NCBI RefSeq assembly: GCF_019049325.1
Contig: NZ_JAGMUO010000097.1
Span: forward strand, 434,001 to 498,000
Reading direction: 5' to 3'
DNA from: Streptomyces sp. AC512_CC834
Lineage (GTDB): Bacteria > Actinomycetota > Actinomycetes > Streptomycetales > Streptomycetaceae
DNA length: 64,000 bases
The notes under the pieces are model-generated. The model saw only the letters and a list, made by a program, of their open reading frames with translations. It made no database searches and was not told where the DNA came from. Made by a program: the position numbers and the translations under genes. Shown here piece by piece: positions 37,219-46,664 of the stretch (position 1 is the stretch's first letter; the number at the start of each line of letters is the position of its first letter).

Positions 37219-39674
37219 GCGCCCACAGGTCCGAACAGCCCGGCGAACCGGCCGGCGACCTGCGCGACATGACTCCGCTGTCGCCCGTGGGCAGGCTGGC
37301 GGCCACGGTGGACCGGCTGAGCCGCGAGGTGCGGGCCGCGCAGGCGGAGGCCGAGGGCCGGGCGCTGATCGAGCTGGCCAAGGGCATCCTGGTCGCCCGG
37401 CTCGGCTGCGGTCCCGCGCAGGCCGCCCGGCAGCTCGCCGAGCTGGCCGAGCAGTCCCAGGTGTCGCCGCTGGAGTTCGCCGTCGACGTCATCAACCAGG
37501 CGGCCCGGGACCGGATGTCGGAGGTGACGGAGGCGTTCCTCACGGCCACCGCCGCCGTGCGGGTGGCAGCCCCCGCGGACGGCACTGACGGCGCGGACGG
37601 CACGCACGGCACGGACGGCGCGGGAGCCGGGGAGGCGGTGACCGATTCGGCCGCCGTACGTCTGCGGGCGGCCGAGAGCGGCGCACTGGCCGCGGACGAC
37701 ACCCAGGCCGTCGCCGACGCGCTGCTCGAACAGGCGCTGCGCCCGCTCGGCGCGGTCGCGGTGGCCATCTGGGCGGCCGGGTACGACGGTTCGCTCACCC
37801 TGGCGGGCAGCGCCGGGTTCCCCCCGGCGGACGCGACCCGCTGGCGTTACGTGCCGCCGGACGTGGCGACGGTGGCCCGGCGCGGGCTGACCGAGCGGGC
37901 GGGGCAGTGGATCACGTCCCTGGCGAGGACGGGGCTGCCCAGCGTGGGCCGGCACCAGTACCCGGACGGCGGCAGGGTCGCCGTGCCCGCCGGCACCGGA
38001 GGGCGCATCCACGGCGTACTGGAGATCGCCTGGCCGGGGCCGCTGCCCCCGCAGCCGCCCCAGGTGGTCCGTCAGGTCGAGGCGCTGGCCGAGCTGTGCG
38101 CGCACACGCTGGAGTCGTACACGCCGCCGCACGGCCCCGGGCAGGAGCCGCGGGTCATCCCGGACGCGGTGGAGTTGATGGACCTGGCCGACGGGCTGCA
38201 CGACCCCGCCCTGGTCCTGGTGCCGCACCTGGACGCCGCGGGACACCTGGCGGACTTCCGCATCCAGCACGTGAACCGACGCTTCCTCGACCCCGCCGGC
38301 CGTCCTCGTGCCGTCGTGGGGGGTGCGCTGCTCCTCGAGGCGTACCCGATGGCCGCCGGGGACAGCGAGCTGTTCCGATACGTGGAGCGGGTGTACGCCA
38401 CGGGCGAGCCGTTCCGGGCCCGGCACATGAACCTGACCGCGCTGGTGGACCAGGTGCCGCTGTCGGCGGTCGCGGACATCAGCGTCAGCCGGCACGGCAA
38501 CGCCGTACTGCTCATCTGGCGCATAGAGGACGAGACGGCCCGGCTGGCCAGCCTCCTCCAGCACGCCCAGCGGCTCGGCCGCATCGGCGGTTTCGAGGAG
38601 AACCTGCTGACCGGCGAGATCACCTGGAACGGGCAGCTTTTCGACCTGTACGGGCGCCCGCACACGAGCACACCGGTGCCGCTGGAGGAGCTGGCCGCCC
38701 ACGCCCATCCGGACGACGCCGTCACCATCGGACGGTTCCTGCGCACGCTGCTGCACCACCGGCGGCCGGCGTCGGCGGCGTTCCGGCTGCGGCGGCCCGA
38801 CGGGGTGACCCGGCACGTCCGGGTGGTGGCCGAGCCGGTCCTGGACACCGACGACCGCCTGCTCGTCGTACGGGGCGCCTGTCAGGACATCTCGGCCCAG
38901 CACTGGACCGAGGTGGCGCTCGCCGCGACGCGTGACCAACTGGCCCACAGCGAGCAGCAGGCCATCGAACGCAACCGGCTGACGTTGCAGTTGCAGCACG
39001 CGATCATGCCGCCCGAGCAGACTCCGCTCAAGGTGCCGGACCTCCAGGTGGCCGTCCGGTACCGGCCCGCGGAGACGGAACAGCTCGTGGGCGGCGACTG
39101 GTACGACGCCGTGATGCTGCCGAACGGGCTGGTGCTGCTGTGCGTGGGCGACGTGGCCGGGCACGGGATAGAGGCCGCGACCAGCATGGTGGTCCTGCGC
39201 AACGCGCTGCGCGGCCTGGCGGTGACCGGCGCCGGGCCGGGACAGTTGCTGTCGTGGCTCAACATCGTGGCGCACCATCTGACCGGCGGGATCACCGCCA
39301 CGGCGGTGTGCGGCCTGTACGACCCGGCCCGGCGCACGCTGCGCTGGGCCAGGGCGGGCCATCTGCCGCCGGTGCTGGTCCGGGACCCGGAGGCGGGCCC
39401 GCTGCCGCTGGTCAGGGGCATGCTGCTGGGGGCGGTGGCGGAGGTCACGTACGAGGAGGCCGAGGTGCAGCTCGCAGCCGGGGACACGCTGCTGATGTAC
39501 ACCGACGGCCTGATCGAGCGCCGCGACCGGCCGGTGGAGGAGTCGCTGGCCCAGTTGCTGAGCACCGTCCGCCCGACGCCGAACACCCTGGACCAGCATC
39601 TGGACCGGCTGCTCACCTACAGCAGGTCGGACACGGACGACGACACGTGTCTGGTGGGCATCCGGGTCGGGTGA
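37215..39674 (+). CDS. ANTAR-GAF-PAS-PP2C (SpoIIE-type) phosphatase
   Basis: An 819-residue multidomain protein: a short coiled coil and ANTAR-like domain (residues about 40-95, LIELAKGILVARLGCGPAQAARQLAELA), a low-complexity linker of GTDG repeats, GAF (about 150-310), two PAS regions (about 330-440 and 465-565) and a C-terminal PP2C/SpoIIE phosphatase (about 600-819) with GGDWYDAV, VGDVAGHGIEAATSM, YTDGLIERR and DDDTCLVGIRV metal-binding motifs. It probably dephosphorylates STAS antagonists such as its downstream neighbour. An RNA-binding ANTAR module on a phosphatase is unusual. The ATGA overlap with the kinase gene indicates co-translation. Confidence 0.88.
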
Positions 39675-39719
39675 CGCAGGGCCCGGGAGCAGGGCCCGCG
39701 AGCAGGGTCCGGCCGGCGG

Positions 39720-39744
39720 GTATGAGTGGGCGATTCGGGGGTAT
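39720..39744 (+). promoter_or_regulatory. Sigma-B-type promoter candidate (GTAT-N15-GGGTAT)
   Basis: GTAT at 39720-39723 and GGGTAT at 39739-39744, spacing 15, fit GNNT-N14-16-GGGTAC/T. It lies in the gap before the STAS gene, with a predicted leader near 55 bases. Confidence 0.45.
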
Positions 39745-39804
39745 CCGCCCGGCGCGGTGGGCCACACACGGCCCGCCGCGCCGCCGCGTTCGTTGGAGGT
39801 ACAC

Positions 39805-40197
39805 GTGCCCATGGCCCAGAACCCGCTGTCCGTCGAGGTGACGCTGGAGCGGGAGGAGGTCGCGCTGCTCACGGTGGAGGGATACCTGGACGTCGACACG
39901 GCGACCGAGTTCCAGCACCATCTGGCCAACCAGCTCCACCACGGCCGACGGCACTTCCTGCTGGACCTGTCCAAGGTGCCGTTCATGGACTCGTCGGGCA
40001 TGAACATCATCCTGCGGATCTACCAGGAGGTGCGGGACCTGCCGGGCAGTGTGCACATCATCTCGCCGGCCCCGGCGGTGCTGCGCGTCCTGGATCTGAC
40101 GGGGGTGAGCATCACGGTGCCGGTCTCGGAGAGCGTCGAGAAGGCCCTCGCCCGCGTCGACGCCGAGCCACGGGGCCCGCGGGTGCCCGACGCCTGA
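39805..40197 (+). CDS. STAS-domain anti-sigma factor antagonist
   Basis: A 130-residue SpoIIAA/RsbV-like protein: VEVTLEREEVALLTVEGYLDVDTATEF, HHGRRHFLLDLSKVPFMDSSGMNIIL, then PGSVHIISPAPAVLRVLDLTGVS. The phosphoacceptor is the first serine of MDSSG. Unphosphorylated, it should bind a HATPase anti-sigma factor and free the sigma factor. The GTG at 39805 is five bases after GGAGGT; the ATG at 39811 is possible. It follows the PP2C phosphatase that may reactivate it, and a sigma-B-like promoter precedes it, suggesting feedback. Confidence 0.85.
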   Translation: MPMAQNPLSVEVTLEREEVALLTVEGYLDVDTATEFQHHLANQLHHGRRHFLLDLSKVPFMDSSGMNIILRIYQEVRDLPGSVHIISPAPAVLRVLDLTGVSITVPVSESVEKALARVDAEPRGPRVPDA

Positions 40198-40300
40198 GAC
40201 TCCGCGGCCCCGCGGCTCGTCCGGAGCCCTCGTGCGGAAGCAGGTGCCGTGCGAGGTCGGCAGGTGGATACAGTTGTCGCCCGGCAGAGTCACGTCGCCG

Positions 40301-40351
40301 GCACGTCGCCCCATGTGGGTCCCATGCGGGGTCCCATGTGGGGTGACGTGC
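40301..40351. repeat. Tandem palindromic repeats forming an imperfect 19-bp inverted repeat
   Basis: Three adjacent near-copies of CCCATGTGGGGT lie at 40310-40320, 40321-40332 and 40333-40344. Together with the flanks they form arms 40301-40319 and 40333-40351 that pair at 16 of 19 positions. They lie 29 bases before the rsbR start, between the STAS gene and the stressosome genes: a terminator, attenuator or repressor site. Confidence 0.7.
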
Positions 40352-40379
40352 GGCGCAACGCGGATGAGGAGTGGGACAG

Positions 40380-41276
40380 GTGCCGGAACAGGCGGAGGGA
40401 ACAGCGGGATCGCCGACGAACGAGGTCAGGGACTTTCTGCGGCGCCGGCGTGAGCAGATCGCCCAGCGGTGGGCGGACGAGCCCTTGTTCCGGGCCGTGT
40501 TCACCGTTTCGCGCGACGAGGCGGTCGAGGCGGGGAAGGCCGTCGTGGACGCGCTGGCCCAAGTCGCGGACGCGGCACGGGTGGAGGACCCGGACGCCGC
40601 GGGATTCACGACGGTGCGCGAGCAGTTGGCACGGATGGGCACGGCCCGTTCGCGTGCGGGTCTGAGCACCGCGCAGGTGTCGAGCGAGCTGGCCGCGCTG
40701 CGCCCGCCCGTCGAGAACCTGCTGCTGGCCGACCTGCCGGACGCCCCGGCCGAGCACACCCGGGCCTGTGTCACCACGCTGAGCGTGCTGCTGGGCACGC
40801 TGCGGGTCGTGGTCATGCAGACGGCGCTCAGCGAGGGGCAGGCGCTCATCGACCGTCAGCGGCTGCAGTTGCTCGAGGTGGCCACCCCGGTCATCAAGCT
40901 GTGGGACGGCATCGTGGCCGTCCCGCTGATCGGCACCCTGGACAGCGCGCGCAGCCAGGTGGTGATGGAGACCCTGCTGGAATCCATCGTGGAGCAGCAG
41001 GCCCGCTACGCGATCCTGGACATCACCGGTGTGCCGACCGTCGACTCGCTGGTCGCCCAGCACCTGATGAAGACGGTCGCGGCGGCCCGGCTCATGGGCG
41101 CGGAGTGCATCGTCTCCGGTATCCGGCCGGCGATCGCGCAGACCATGGTCCACCTCGGTCTGGACCTGGGCACGGTGGTCACCCGGGCGAGCCTCGCCGA
41201 CGCGCTGGGCTACGTGCTGCACCAGCTCGGGGTCGGCATCGTGACTCCCGGTACGAACGGTCCGGTCGCGCGGTGA
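40380..41276 (+). CDS. rsbR: RsbR-like stressosome sensor protein
   Basis: A 298-residue protein with a helical, globin-like N-terminal sensor half (VRDFLRRRREQIAQRWADEPLF ... VMQTALSEGQALIDRQRLQLLE) and a C-terminal STAS domain (LLEVATPVIKLWDGIVAVPLIGTLD, YAILDITGVPTVDSLVAQHLMK, GAECIVSGIRPAIAQTMVHLG; in short TPVIKLW, DITGVPTVDS and GIRPAIAQTMV). This is the RsbR arrangement that forms the outer turrets of the stressosome. The STAS acceptor position is occupied by serine in TVDS. The GTG at 40380 follows GAGGAG by eight bases, better than the GTG at 40371. It overlaps rsbS by four bases. Confidence 0.88.
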   Translation: MPEQAEGTAGSPTNEVRDFLRRRREQIAQRWADEPLFRAVFTVSRDEAVEAGKAVVDALAQVADAARVEDPDAAGFTTVREQLARMGTARSRAGLSTAQVSSELAALRPPVENLLLADLPDAPAEHTRACVTTLSVLLGTLRVVVMQTALSEGQALIDRQRLQLLEVATPVIKLWDGIVAVPLIGTLDSARSQVVMETLLESIVEQQARYAILDITGVPTVDSLVAQHLMKTVAAARLMGAECIVSGIRPAIAQTMVHLGLDLGTVVTRASLADALGYVLHQLGVGIVTPGTNGPVAR

Positions 41277-41707
41277 GCCAGGCGTTTCCCGGGCCCCACG
41301 GGGCTGCCGGGGTGGCAGGGCATGTACCGGTGCTCCGGCTCGGCGAGGTCCTGCTGGTCACTCTTCAGGGGGACCTGCACGACAGTACGGCGCAGCAGCT
41401 CCAGGAGGACCTCGCCGAGACCATCGTGCGCAGCGGCGCCACCGGCGTGATCATCGACATCTCCGGGGTGGAGATCGTCGACTCCTTCCTCGGCCGGGTG
41501 CTGGCGGAGATCGCCGGACAGACCGGCCTGCTGGCCGCGCGGACGGTGCTGGTCGGTATGCGGCCTGCGGTCGCCATCACGCTGGTGGAGCTGGGCCTGA
41601 CGCTGCCGGGCGTGCACACCGCGCTCAGCACCGAGGTGGCCATGGAGCTCCTCAGGCAGCAGGCTCCGTCGTCCCGCTTCGGCGGCCTGCGCCAGGAGAA
41701 TCAGTGA
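41273..41707 (+). CDS. rsbS: RsbS-like stressosome scaffold
   Basis: A 144-residue STAS-only protein. VPVLRLGEVLLVTLQGDLHDSTAQQLQEDL, then ATGVIIDISGVEIVDSFLGRVLAEIA and VGMRPAVAITLVELGLTLPGV are the characteristic RsbS blocks, with the phosphorylatable serine in VDSF. It should build the stressosome core with RsbR and hold RsbT until phosphorylated. The GTG start overlaps the rsbR stop (GTGA) and its stop overlaps rsbT. Confidence 0.88.
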   Translation: MSQAFPGPHGAAGVAGHVPVLRLGEVLLVTLQGDLHDSTAQQLQEDLAETIVRSGATGVIIDISGVEIVDSFLGRVLAEIAGQTGLLAARTVLVGMRPAVAITLVELGLTLPGVHTALSTEVAMELLRQQAPSSRFGGLRQENQ

Positions 41708-42147
41708 TGCACACTGCCGCGGGCTCCCAGGCCCGCCTGCCGGTCCGTTCGGACCTGGATCTGGTGTGGGTGCGACAGCATGTGCGGCAGGCCGCCGCCC
41801 AGCTCGGCTTCGGCCTTGTGGACCAGACCAAGCTGGTCACCGCGGCCAGTGAGCTGGCCCGCAACACGCTCGTGTACGGCGGTGGCGGCACCATGGAGAC
41901 GGAGCCGCTCGTCGAGGGGACCACGCACGGGCTGCGGCTGACCTTCAGCGACGAGGGGCCCGGTATCCCGGACCTGGAACAGGCGCTGAGCGACGGGTTC
42001 ACGTCCGGCGACGGACTGGGCATGGGGCTGGGCGGCGCACGGCGTCTGGTGCACGAGTTCGCGATCGAGAGCGCCCCGGGCGCGGGGACGACCGTGCGGG
42101 TGACGTCCTGGGTGGGCCGTCTGCCGCGCCCGCGTGAGGAGTCCTGA
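41707..42147 (+). CDS. rsbT: RsbT-like switch kinase
   Basis: A 146-residue HATPase serine/threonine kinase. N-box SELARNTLVYGGGG, G1 FSDEGPGIPDL and G2 GDGLGMGLGGARRLVHEF are intact, so it should bind ATP, phosphorylate RsbR and RsbS, and when released activate a PP2C phosphatase. The ATG at 41707 overlaps the rsbS stop by one base with AGGAG eight bases upstream; a GTG at 41704 is an alternative. It directly precedes a fused ATPase-phosphatase gene. Confidence 0.88.
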   Translation: MHTAAGSQARLPVRSDLDLVWVRQHVRQAAAQLGFGLVDQTKLVTAASELARNTLVYGGGGTMETEPLVEGTTHGLRLTFSDEGPGIPDLEQALSDGFTSGDGLGMGLGGARRLVHEFAIESAPGAGTTVRVTSWVGRLPRPREES

Positions 42148-43211
42148 TGCCACGCGTGTGGGACGTCCCGCTGCACGACTCGACCCGGGTGCGCGACGCC
42201 AGGGTGGCCGCGGAGCACGCGGCGGCCCTGGCCGGTCTCGACGAGCAGCGCACCTCGACGGCGGCACTGGTGGCGACCGAGCTGGCCACCAACCTGCTCA
42301 AGCACGCCGGGGGCGGCCGGGTCCTGATCGACGTGGTCGCCCCGCCCGTCCTCGCGGCCGGCCGGGAGCGGGCCCTGCTCGTGCAGGTCGCCACCGTCGA
42401 CCACGGTCCCGGGATCGCCGACGTGTCCGCCGCGCTGCACGACGGTTTCACCACCACGCGCTCCCTGGGCGCCGGTCTCGGCACCTGTGAGCGCCTCGCC
42501 GACGACTTCGACCTGCACAGCGTCCCCGGCCGGGGCACGGTGGTGGTCGCCCGGGTCGGCCCCGTGCCAGGCGCGACCACCACCGACTCCGGTCCGGCGG
42601 CCCGGTTGCGGGCGGGCGCGGTGAACGTCCCGTTCGGCGGTGCGGAGTACTCGGGCGACGCCTGGGCCTGGGTCCGGGACGGGGACCTCGTCACGCTGAT
42701 GCTGGCCGACGGTCTCGGCCATGGCCCGGAGGCGGCCCGTGCCTCGACCGCCGCCGCGGAGGCGCTGCGCACCTCCGCCGGCCTGGGGCCGGCCGAGGTG
42801 GTGCGGCGTCTCGACGGGGCGTTGACCGGCACCCGCGGCGCGGCCGTCGCGGTGGCGCAGGTCGACACGCGTGCCGCGGTGCTCAGGTTCACCGGCGTCG
42901 GCAACATCGGGGCGCGGCTGTACGAGGGCGGCATCTGGCGGCATCTGGTGTCGCGGCCCGGCATCGTCGGCACCCACCGGCCCTCCACCCTGCGCGAGGA
43001 GAAGACCGCCTGGGCGGACGACCGGGTGCTGGTCCTGCACAGCGACGGTCTGCCGAGCCGCTGGTCGCCGACGGCCGAGACGTGCCGCACAGCGACCGAC
43101 CCGGCGGTGACCGCCGCCGTCACCATCCGCGACGCCAGCAGCCCGGCCAGGCCCGTACGGGACGACACCGCGGTCGCCGTGCTGGCCCCGACCCCGCCGG
43201 ACCGTCCATGA
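42147..43211 (+). CDS. RsbT/RsbW-like ATPase fused to RsbX-like PP2C phosphatase
   Basis: A 354-residue two-domain protein. Residues about 10-140 are a HATPase domain (VATELATNLLKHAGGG; VATVDHGPGIADV; SLGAGLGTCERLADDF). Residues about 160-350 are a compact PP2C domain like RsbX (VTLMLADGLGHGPEAARAS; VGNIGARLYEG; VLVLHSDGLPSRW; VRDDTAVAVLA). In Bacillus RsbX is a separate protein that resets the stressosome by dephosphorylating RsbS/RsbR. Here one polypeptide combines a second kinase-like domain with that reset phosphatase. It overlaps rsbT by one base and the next phosphatase by four. Confidence 0.88.
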   Translation: MPRVWDVPLHDSTRVRDARVAAEHAAALAGLDEQRTSTAALVATELATNLLKHAGGGRVLIDVVAPPVLAAGRERALLVQVATVDHGPGIADVSAALHDGFTTTRSLGAGLGTCERLADDFDLHSVPGRGTVVVARVGPVPGATTTDSGPAARLRAGAVNVPFGGAEYSGDAWAWVRDGDLVTLMLADGLGHGPEAARASTAAAEALRTSAGLGPAEVVRRLDGALTGTRGAAVAVAQVDTRAAVLRFTGVGNIGARLYEGGIWRHLVSRPGIVGTHRPSTLREEKTAWADDRVLVLHSDGLPSRWSPTAETCRTATDPAVTAAVTIRDASSPARPVRDDTAVAVLAPTPPDRP

Positions 43212-44941
43212 CCCGTAGCTGGCAGATCAACGACGTCACCGACGCGGCGCGGGCCCGCATGGCCACCGCGCGGCTGGCCGCGGCGTGCGGTGTGCCGCCC
43301 CTTGAGCGCACGCGGCTGGCCGCCTCGCTCGGCGCGCAGTTGCGGCTGTGTCTGGCCAAGGGCGGCACCTGGCGGCTCACCCTGGAGACCGGCACGGTCT
43401 CCCGCGCCACGCCGGGCGCCGGGCAGAGCGTGCTGCACGCGGTGGTGACGCCGTCGCGCGACGCCGCCGGGGCCGGTCAGCCGCCCTGGCGGGTCACCGT
43501 CCCCTGCCCCGAGGCGGCGCCGGACATCGGCGCCGACGTCGCGGGAGACGACCCGGCGGGGCTGGCGCAGGCCCTGCTGGGCGCCGACGAGGACACGGCG
43601 CTGGTGCTGGACAGGCTCACCGAGCAGGAGGGCCTGGTCGACTTCCACCGGGAGGAACTCCAGCAGACGAACCAGGGCGTCGTCGCGCTGCACGCCGAGC
43701 TGGACGCCGCCGGACGCGCCCAGCGCGAGGCGTTCGCCGCCGAACGCAAGGCGCGTACGGAGGCGGAGAACGCCCGCCGCAGGCTGACGTTCCTGGCGGA
43801 CGCGAGCGCGGTGCTGACGGCCTCGCTCGACCATCACGAGATCGTGCGCAGGCTGCCGGGGCTGCTGGTGCCCGAGTACGCGGCGAGCGTGGACGTCTGG
43901 CTGTTCGACCCGGACGGCGACCGGACGGGCCCCGCCCACACGGCCGCCGCGGTGGTCGCCGCCCGCACCGGGCGGCCGCAGTACGCCGCCGCACAGCCCG
44001 GCGGGCTGCCCGGTGTCGACGACCAGCCGCCCTCGGCACTGGACCCGCGGCGGCCGCTGCTGTGCATCCCGCTGCCGACGCGGCAGGCGCCGCTGGGTGT
44101 GGTGACCCTGTCGCCGCCCGGGGAGCGCTGGGACCCGGACGACGCCGTCATGCTGGTCGAGCTGACCCGGCGGGCCAGCATCGCGATCGACCACGCCCAG
44201 CGCTACCAGCACAACCGCGACATCGCGGAGACACTCCAGCGGGCCCTGCTGACGGAGCTGCCCGCGCCGCCCGGTCTCGCGCTGGCCGCGCGCTATCTGC
44301 CCGCCACCCATGGGCTGAACATCGGCGGCGACTGGTACGACGCGTTCCGTCAGCCCGACAGCAGCGTCATCGCCGTGGTCGGGGACGTCACCGGGCACGG
44401 GCTGCGCGCGGCCGTGATGATGAGCCAGCTACGCACCGCCCTGCGCGCGTACGCCGTCGACGGCGGCAGCCCCGGGCAGCTCCTGACCCGGCTGCACACC
44501 TTCCTGCACCACCTGCAGCCCGACCTGTTCGCCACCGCCGTCATCGCGCGTTTCCACCCCGACGACCCGATCATGACGTGGGCGGCCGCCGGGCATCCGC
44601 CGCCGGTGCTGCGTACCCCGGACGGACGGGTGCGGACCCTGGACGCCAAACCCGGCGCGATGCTGGGCATCCCGCTGCGGCAGCAGATCGCCGACCACAC
44701 GGTGCGCCTGGCGCCGGGCTCCACGCTGGCGCTGTACACGGACGGCCTGGTGGAGCGCCGCGCCCGGGGCATAGACCCGGGCATCGCGCGGCTGGCCGAG
44801 GCGCTCGGCTCCTTCGGCCCGGCGGAGCTGGAGACGGACCTGGAGGGCTCCGCGGACGGAATCCTGCGGCCGATGCTCAGCGACTCCGAACGGGACGACG
44901 ACGTGTGCCTGCTGCTGTGCCACCTGCGCGGTCCGGGCTGA
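43208..44941 (+). CDS. RsbU-like PP2C phosphatase with GAF domain
   Basis: A 577-residue protein: an N-terminal HATPase-like remnant (residues about 5-120, with ERTRLAASLGAQLRLCLAKGG), a coiled coil (about 145-190), GAF (about 195-330) and SpoIIE-type PP2C (about 345-577) with NIGGDWYDAF, VGDVTGHGLRAAVMMSQLR, LYTDGLVERR and DDDVCLLLCH. It is the likely output phosphatase of the operon, dephosphorylating a STAS antagonist in response to RsbT. The start overlaps the previous stop (ATGA). A strong hairpin at 45007-45038 ends the operon. Confidence 0.88.
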   Translation: MTRSWQINDVTDAARARMATARLAAACGVPPLERTRLAASLGAQLRLCLAKGGTWRLTLETGTVSRATPGAGQSVLHAVVTPSRDAAGAGQPPWRVTVPCPEAAPDIGADVAGDDPAGLAQALLGADEDTALVLDRLTEQEGLVDFHREELQQTNQGVVALHAELDAAGRAQREAFAAERKARTEAENARRRLTFLADASAVLTASLDHHEIVRRLPGLLVPEYAASVDVWLFDPDGDRTGPAHTAAAVVAARTGRPQYAAAQPGGLPGVDDQPPSALDPRRPLLCIPLPTRQAPLGVVTLSPPGERWDPDDAVMLVELTRRASIAIDHAQRYQHNRDIAETLQRALLTELPAPPGLALAARYLPATHGLNIGGDWYDAFRQPDSSVIAVVGDVTGHGLRAAVMMSQLRTALRAYAVDGGSPGQLLTRLHTFLHHLQPDLFATAVIARFHPDDPIMTWAAAGHPPPVLRTPDGRVRTLDAKPGAMLGIPLRQQIADHTVRLAPGSTLALYTDGLVERRARGIDPGIARLAEALGSFGPAELETDLEGSADGILRPMLSDSERDDDVCLLLCHLRGPG

Positions 44942-45006
44942 CACCCCGGCACCCCTCCCCCCACTGGCCTCCACGGGCCCCCACAGGAAAGTTCCACCCG
45001 GTTCAC

Positions 45007-45038
45007 CCCCGCCCGGTGCGCTCCGGGCCCGGGCGGGG
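45007..45038 (+). terminator. Terminator of the stressosome operon
   Basis: Ten-base perfect arms (CCCCGCCCGG at 45007-45016 and its complement at 45029-45038) around a 12-base loop, 65 bases after the last stop. Confidence 0.7.
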
Positions 45039-45184
45039 CATGGTGGTGATCGTATGTGTCGCCTGCCTGCCGCGCCCGGCCGGCAAAACCGGCGTGGGCG
45101 CGGTGGGATCGACGAGGTGCGAAGCAGCGATCCAGGGGCAGGCGAATGGCGTTCGCGGCAGACCGCCTGGAGCCGCAGAAAGGG

Positions 45185-46561
45185 ATGAACACCGTGACAC
45201 GACCCAGGATCCTGGTGGTCGGCGCAGGCTTCGCCGGCGTGGAGTGCGTCCGTCGGCTGGAGCGGAAGCTCTCCCCCCACGAGGCCGACGTCACCCTGGT
45301 GACGCCGTTCTCATATCAGCTCTATCTGCCGCTGCTGCCGCACGTCGCCTCCGGGGTGCTGACACCCCAGTCGATCGCGCTCTCCCTGCGCCGCAGCAGC
45401 CGTTACCGGACCCGGATCATCCCGGGCGGCGCCATCGGGGTGGACCTCAAGGCGAAGGTCTGCGTGGTGCGCACCATCACCGACCGGATCGTCAACGAGC
45501 CGTACGACTACATCGTGCTGGCGCCCGGCAGCATCACCCGCACCTTCGACATTCCGGGGCTCACGGACAACGCGTTCGGCATGAAGACCCTGGCGGAGGC
45601 CGCGTACATCCGCGACCACGTCATCTCCCAGCTCGATCTGGCCGACGCGAGCCAGGACCCCGTGGAGCGCGCCTCCCGGCTGCAGTTCGTGGTGGTCGGC
45701 GGCGGCTACGCGGGCACCGAGACCGCGGCCTGTCTGCAGCGGCTGACGCACGCGGCCGTCAAGCGCTACACCCGGCTCGACCCGGCGCTGATCAAGTGGC
45801 ACCTGATCGACATCGCCCCGAAGCTGATGCCCGAGCTGGGCGACAAGCTCGGGCGGGACGCCCAGGAGATCCTGACGCGGCGCGGCATCGAGATCTCCCT
45901 GGGTGTCTCCATCGACAAGGCCGCACCCGAGGAGGTCACCTTCACGGACGGCCGGGTGGTGCCGACCCGCACGCTGATCTGGACCGCGGGGGTGGTGGCG
46001 AGCCCGCTGATGGCCACGCTCGGCGCCGAGACCGTCAAGGGGCGGCTCGCGGTGACCGCCGAGATGCGCCTGCCGGACCACGACGGCGTGTTCGCGCTCG
46101 GCGACTCGGCGGCCGTGCCCGACCTCGCCAAGGGCCAGGAGGGCGCCGTCTGCCCGCCCACCGCCCAGCACGCCATGCGGCAGGGCCGGCACGTCGCCGA
46201 GAACCTCATCGCCGCGCTGCGCAACCAGCCGATGCGGCCGTACGTCCACAAGGACCTGGGTCTCGTCGTCGACCTCGGCGGCGCCGACGCGGTCTCCAAG
46301 CCGCTCGGCGTCGAACTGAAGGGCCTGCCCGCGCAGGCGGTGGCCCGCGGCTACCACTGGTCGGCGCTGCGCACGGGCGTGGCCAAGGCCCGGGTGGCGG
46401 CCAACTGGGCGCTCAACGCGGTGGCGGGCGACGATTTCGTGCGTACCGGCTTCCAGGCCCGCAAGGCGGCCAAGCTGAAGGACTTCGAGTACACCGACGC
46501 CTATCTGACACCGGAGCAGGTGCGGGAGCAGGTCCAGGAGGCGGACCGGGCGGAGCTGTGA
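45185..46561 (+). CDS. ndh: Type II NADH dehydrogenase
   Basis: Single-subunit, non-proton-pumping NADH:quinone oxidoreductase at the inner face of the membrane. The 458-residue flavoprotein has the FAD-binding ILVVGAGFAGVECVRRLE, the NADH-binding FVVVGGGYAGTETAACLQ, the ATG-like TLIWTAGVV and the C-terminal FAD motif DGVFALGDSAAV, with NDH-2-type PPTAQHAMRQG. No classical C-terminal membrane helix is seen; attachment is probably peripheral. The ATG at 45185 is used; the GTG at 45194, nine bases after AAAGGG, is about equally good. Confidence 0.88.
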   Translation: MNTVTRPRILVVGAGFAGVECVRRLERKLSPHEADVTLVTPFSYQLYLPLLPHVASGVLTPQSIALSLRRSSRYRTRIIPGGAIGVDLKAKVCVVRTITDRIVNEPYDYIVLAPGSITRTFDIPGLTDNAFGMKTLAEAAYIRDHVISQLDLADASQDPVERASRLQFVVVGGGYAGTETAACLQRLTHAAVKRYTRLDPALIKWHLIDIAPKLMPELGDKLGRDAQEILTRRGIEISLGVSIDKAAPEEVTFTDGRVVPTRTLIWTAGVVASPLMATLGAETVKGRLAVTAEMRLPDHDGVFALGDSAAVPDLAKGQEGAVCPPTAQHAMRQGRHVAENLIAALRNQPMRPYVHKDLGLVVDLGGADAVSKPLGVELKGLPAQAVARGYHWSALRTGVAKARVAANWALNAVAGDDFVRTGFQARKAAKLKDFEYTDAYLTPEQVREQVQEADRAEL

Positions 46562-46664
46562 CCACCCCGCAGCCGGCTGTGGCCGGGGGCATGACATGCT
46601 GAGAAGTGGATCTCGGCGTGAACCGGCCGGGCATCGGCTGTGAATCGGGAGAGTGTACGGCGGC

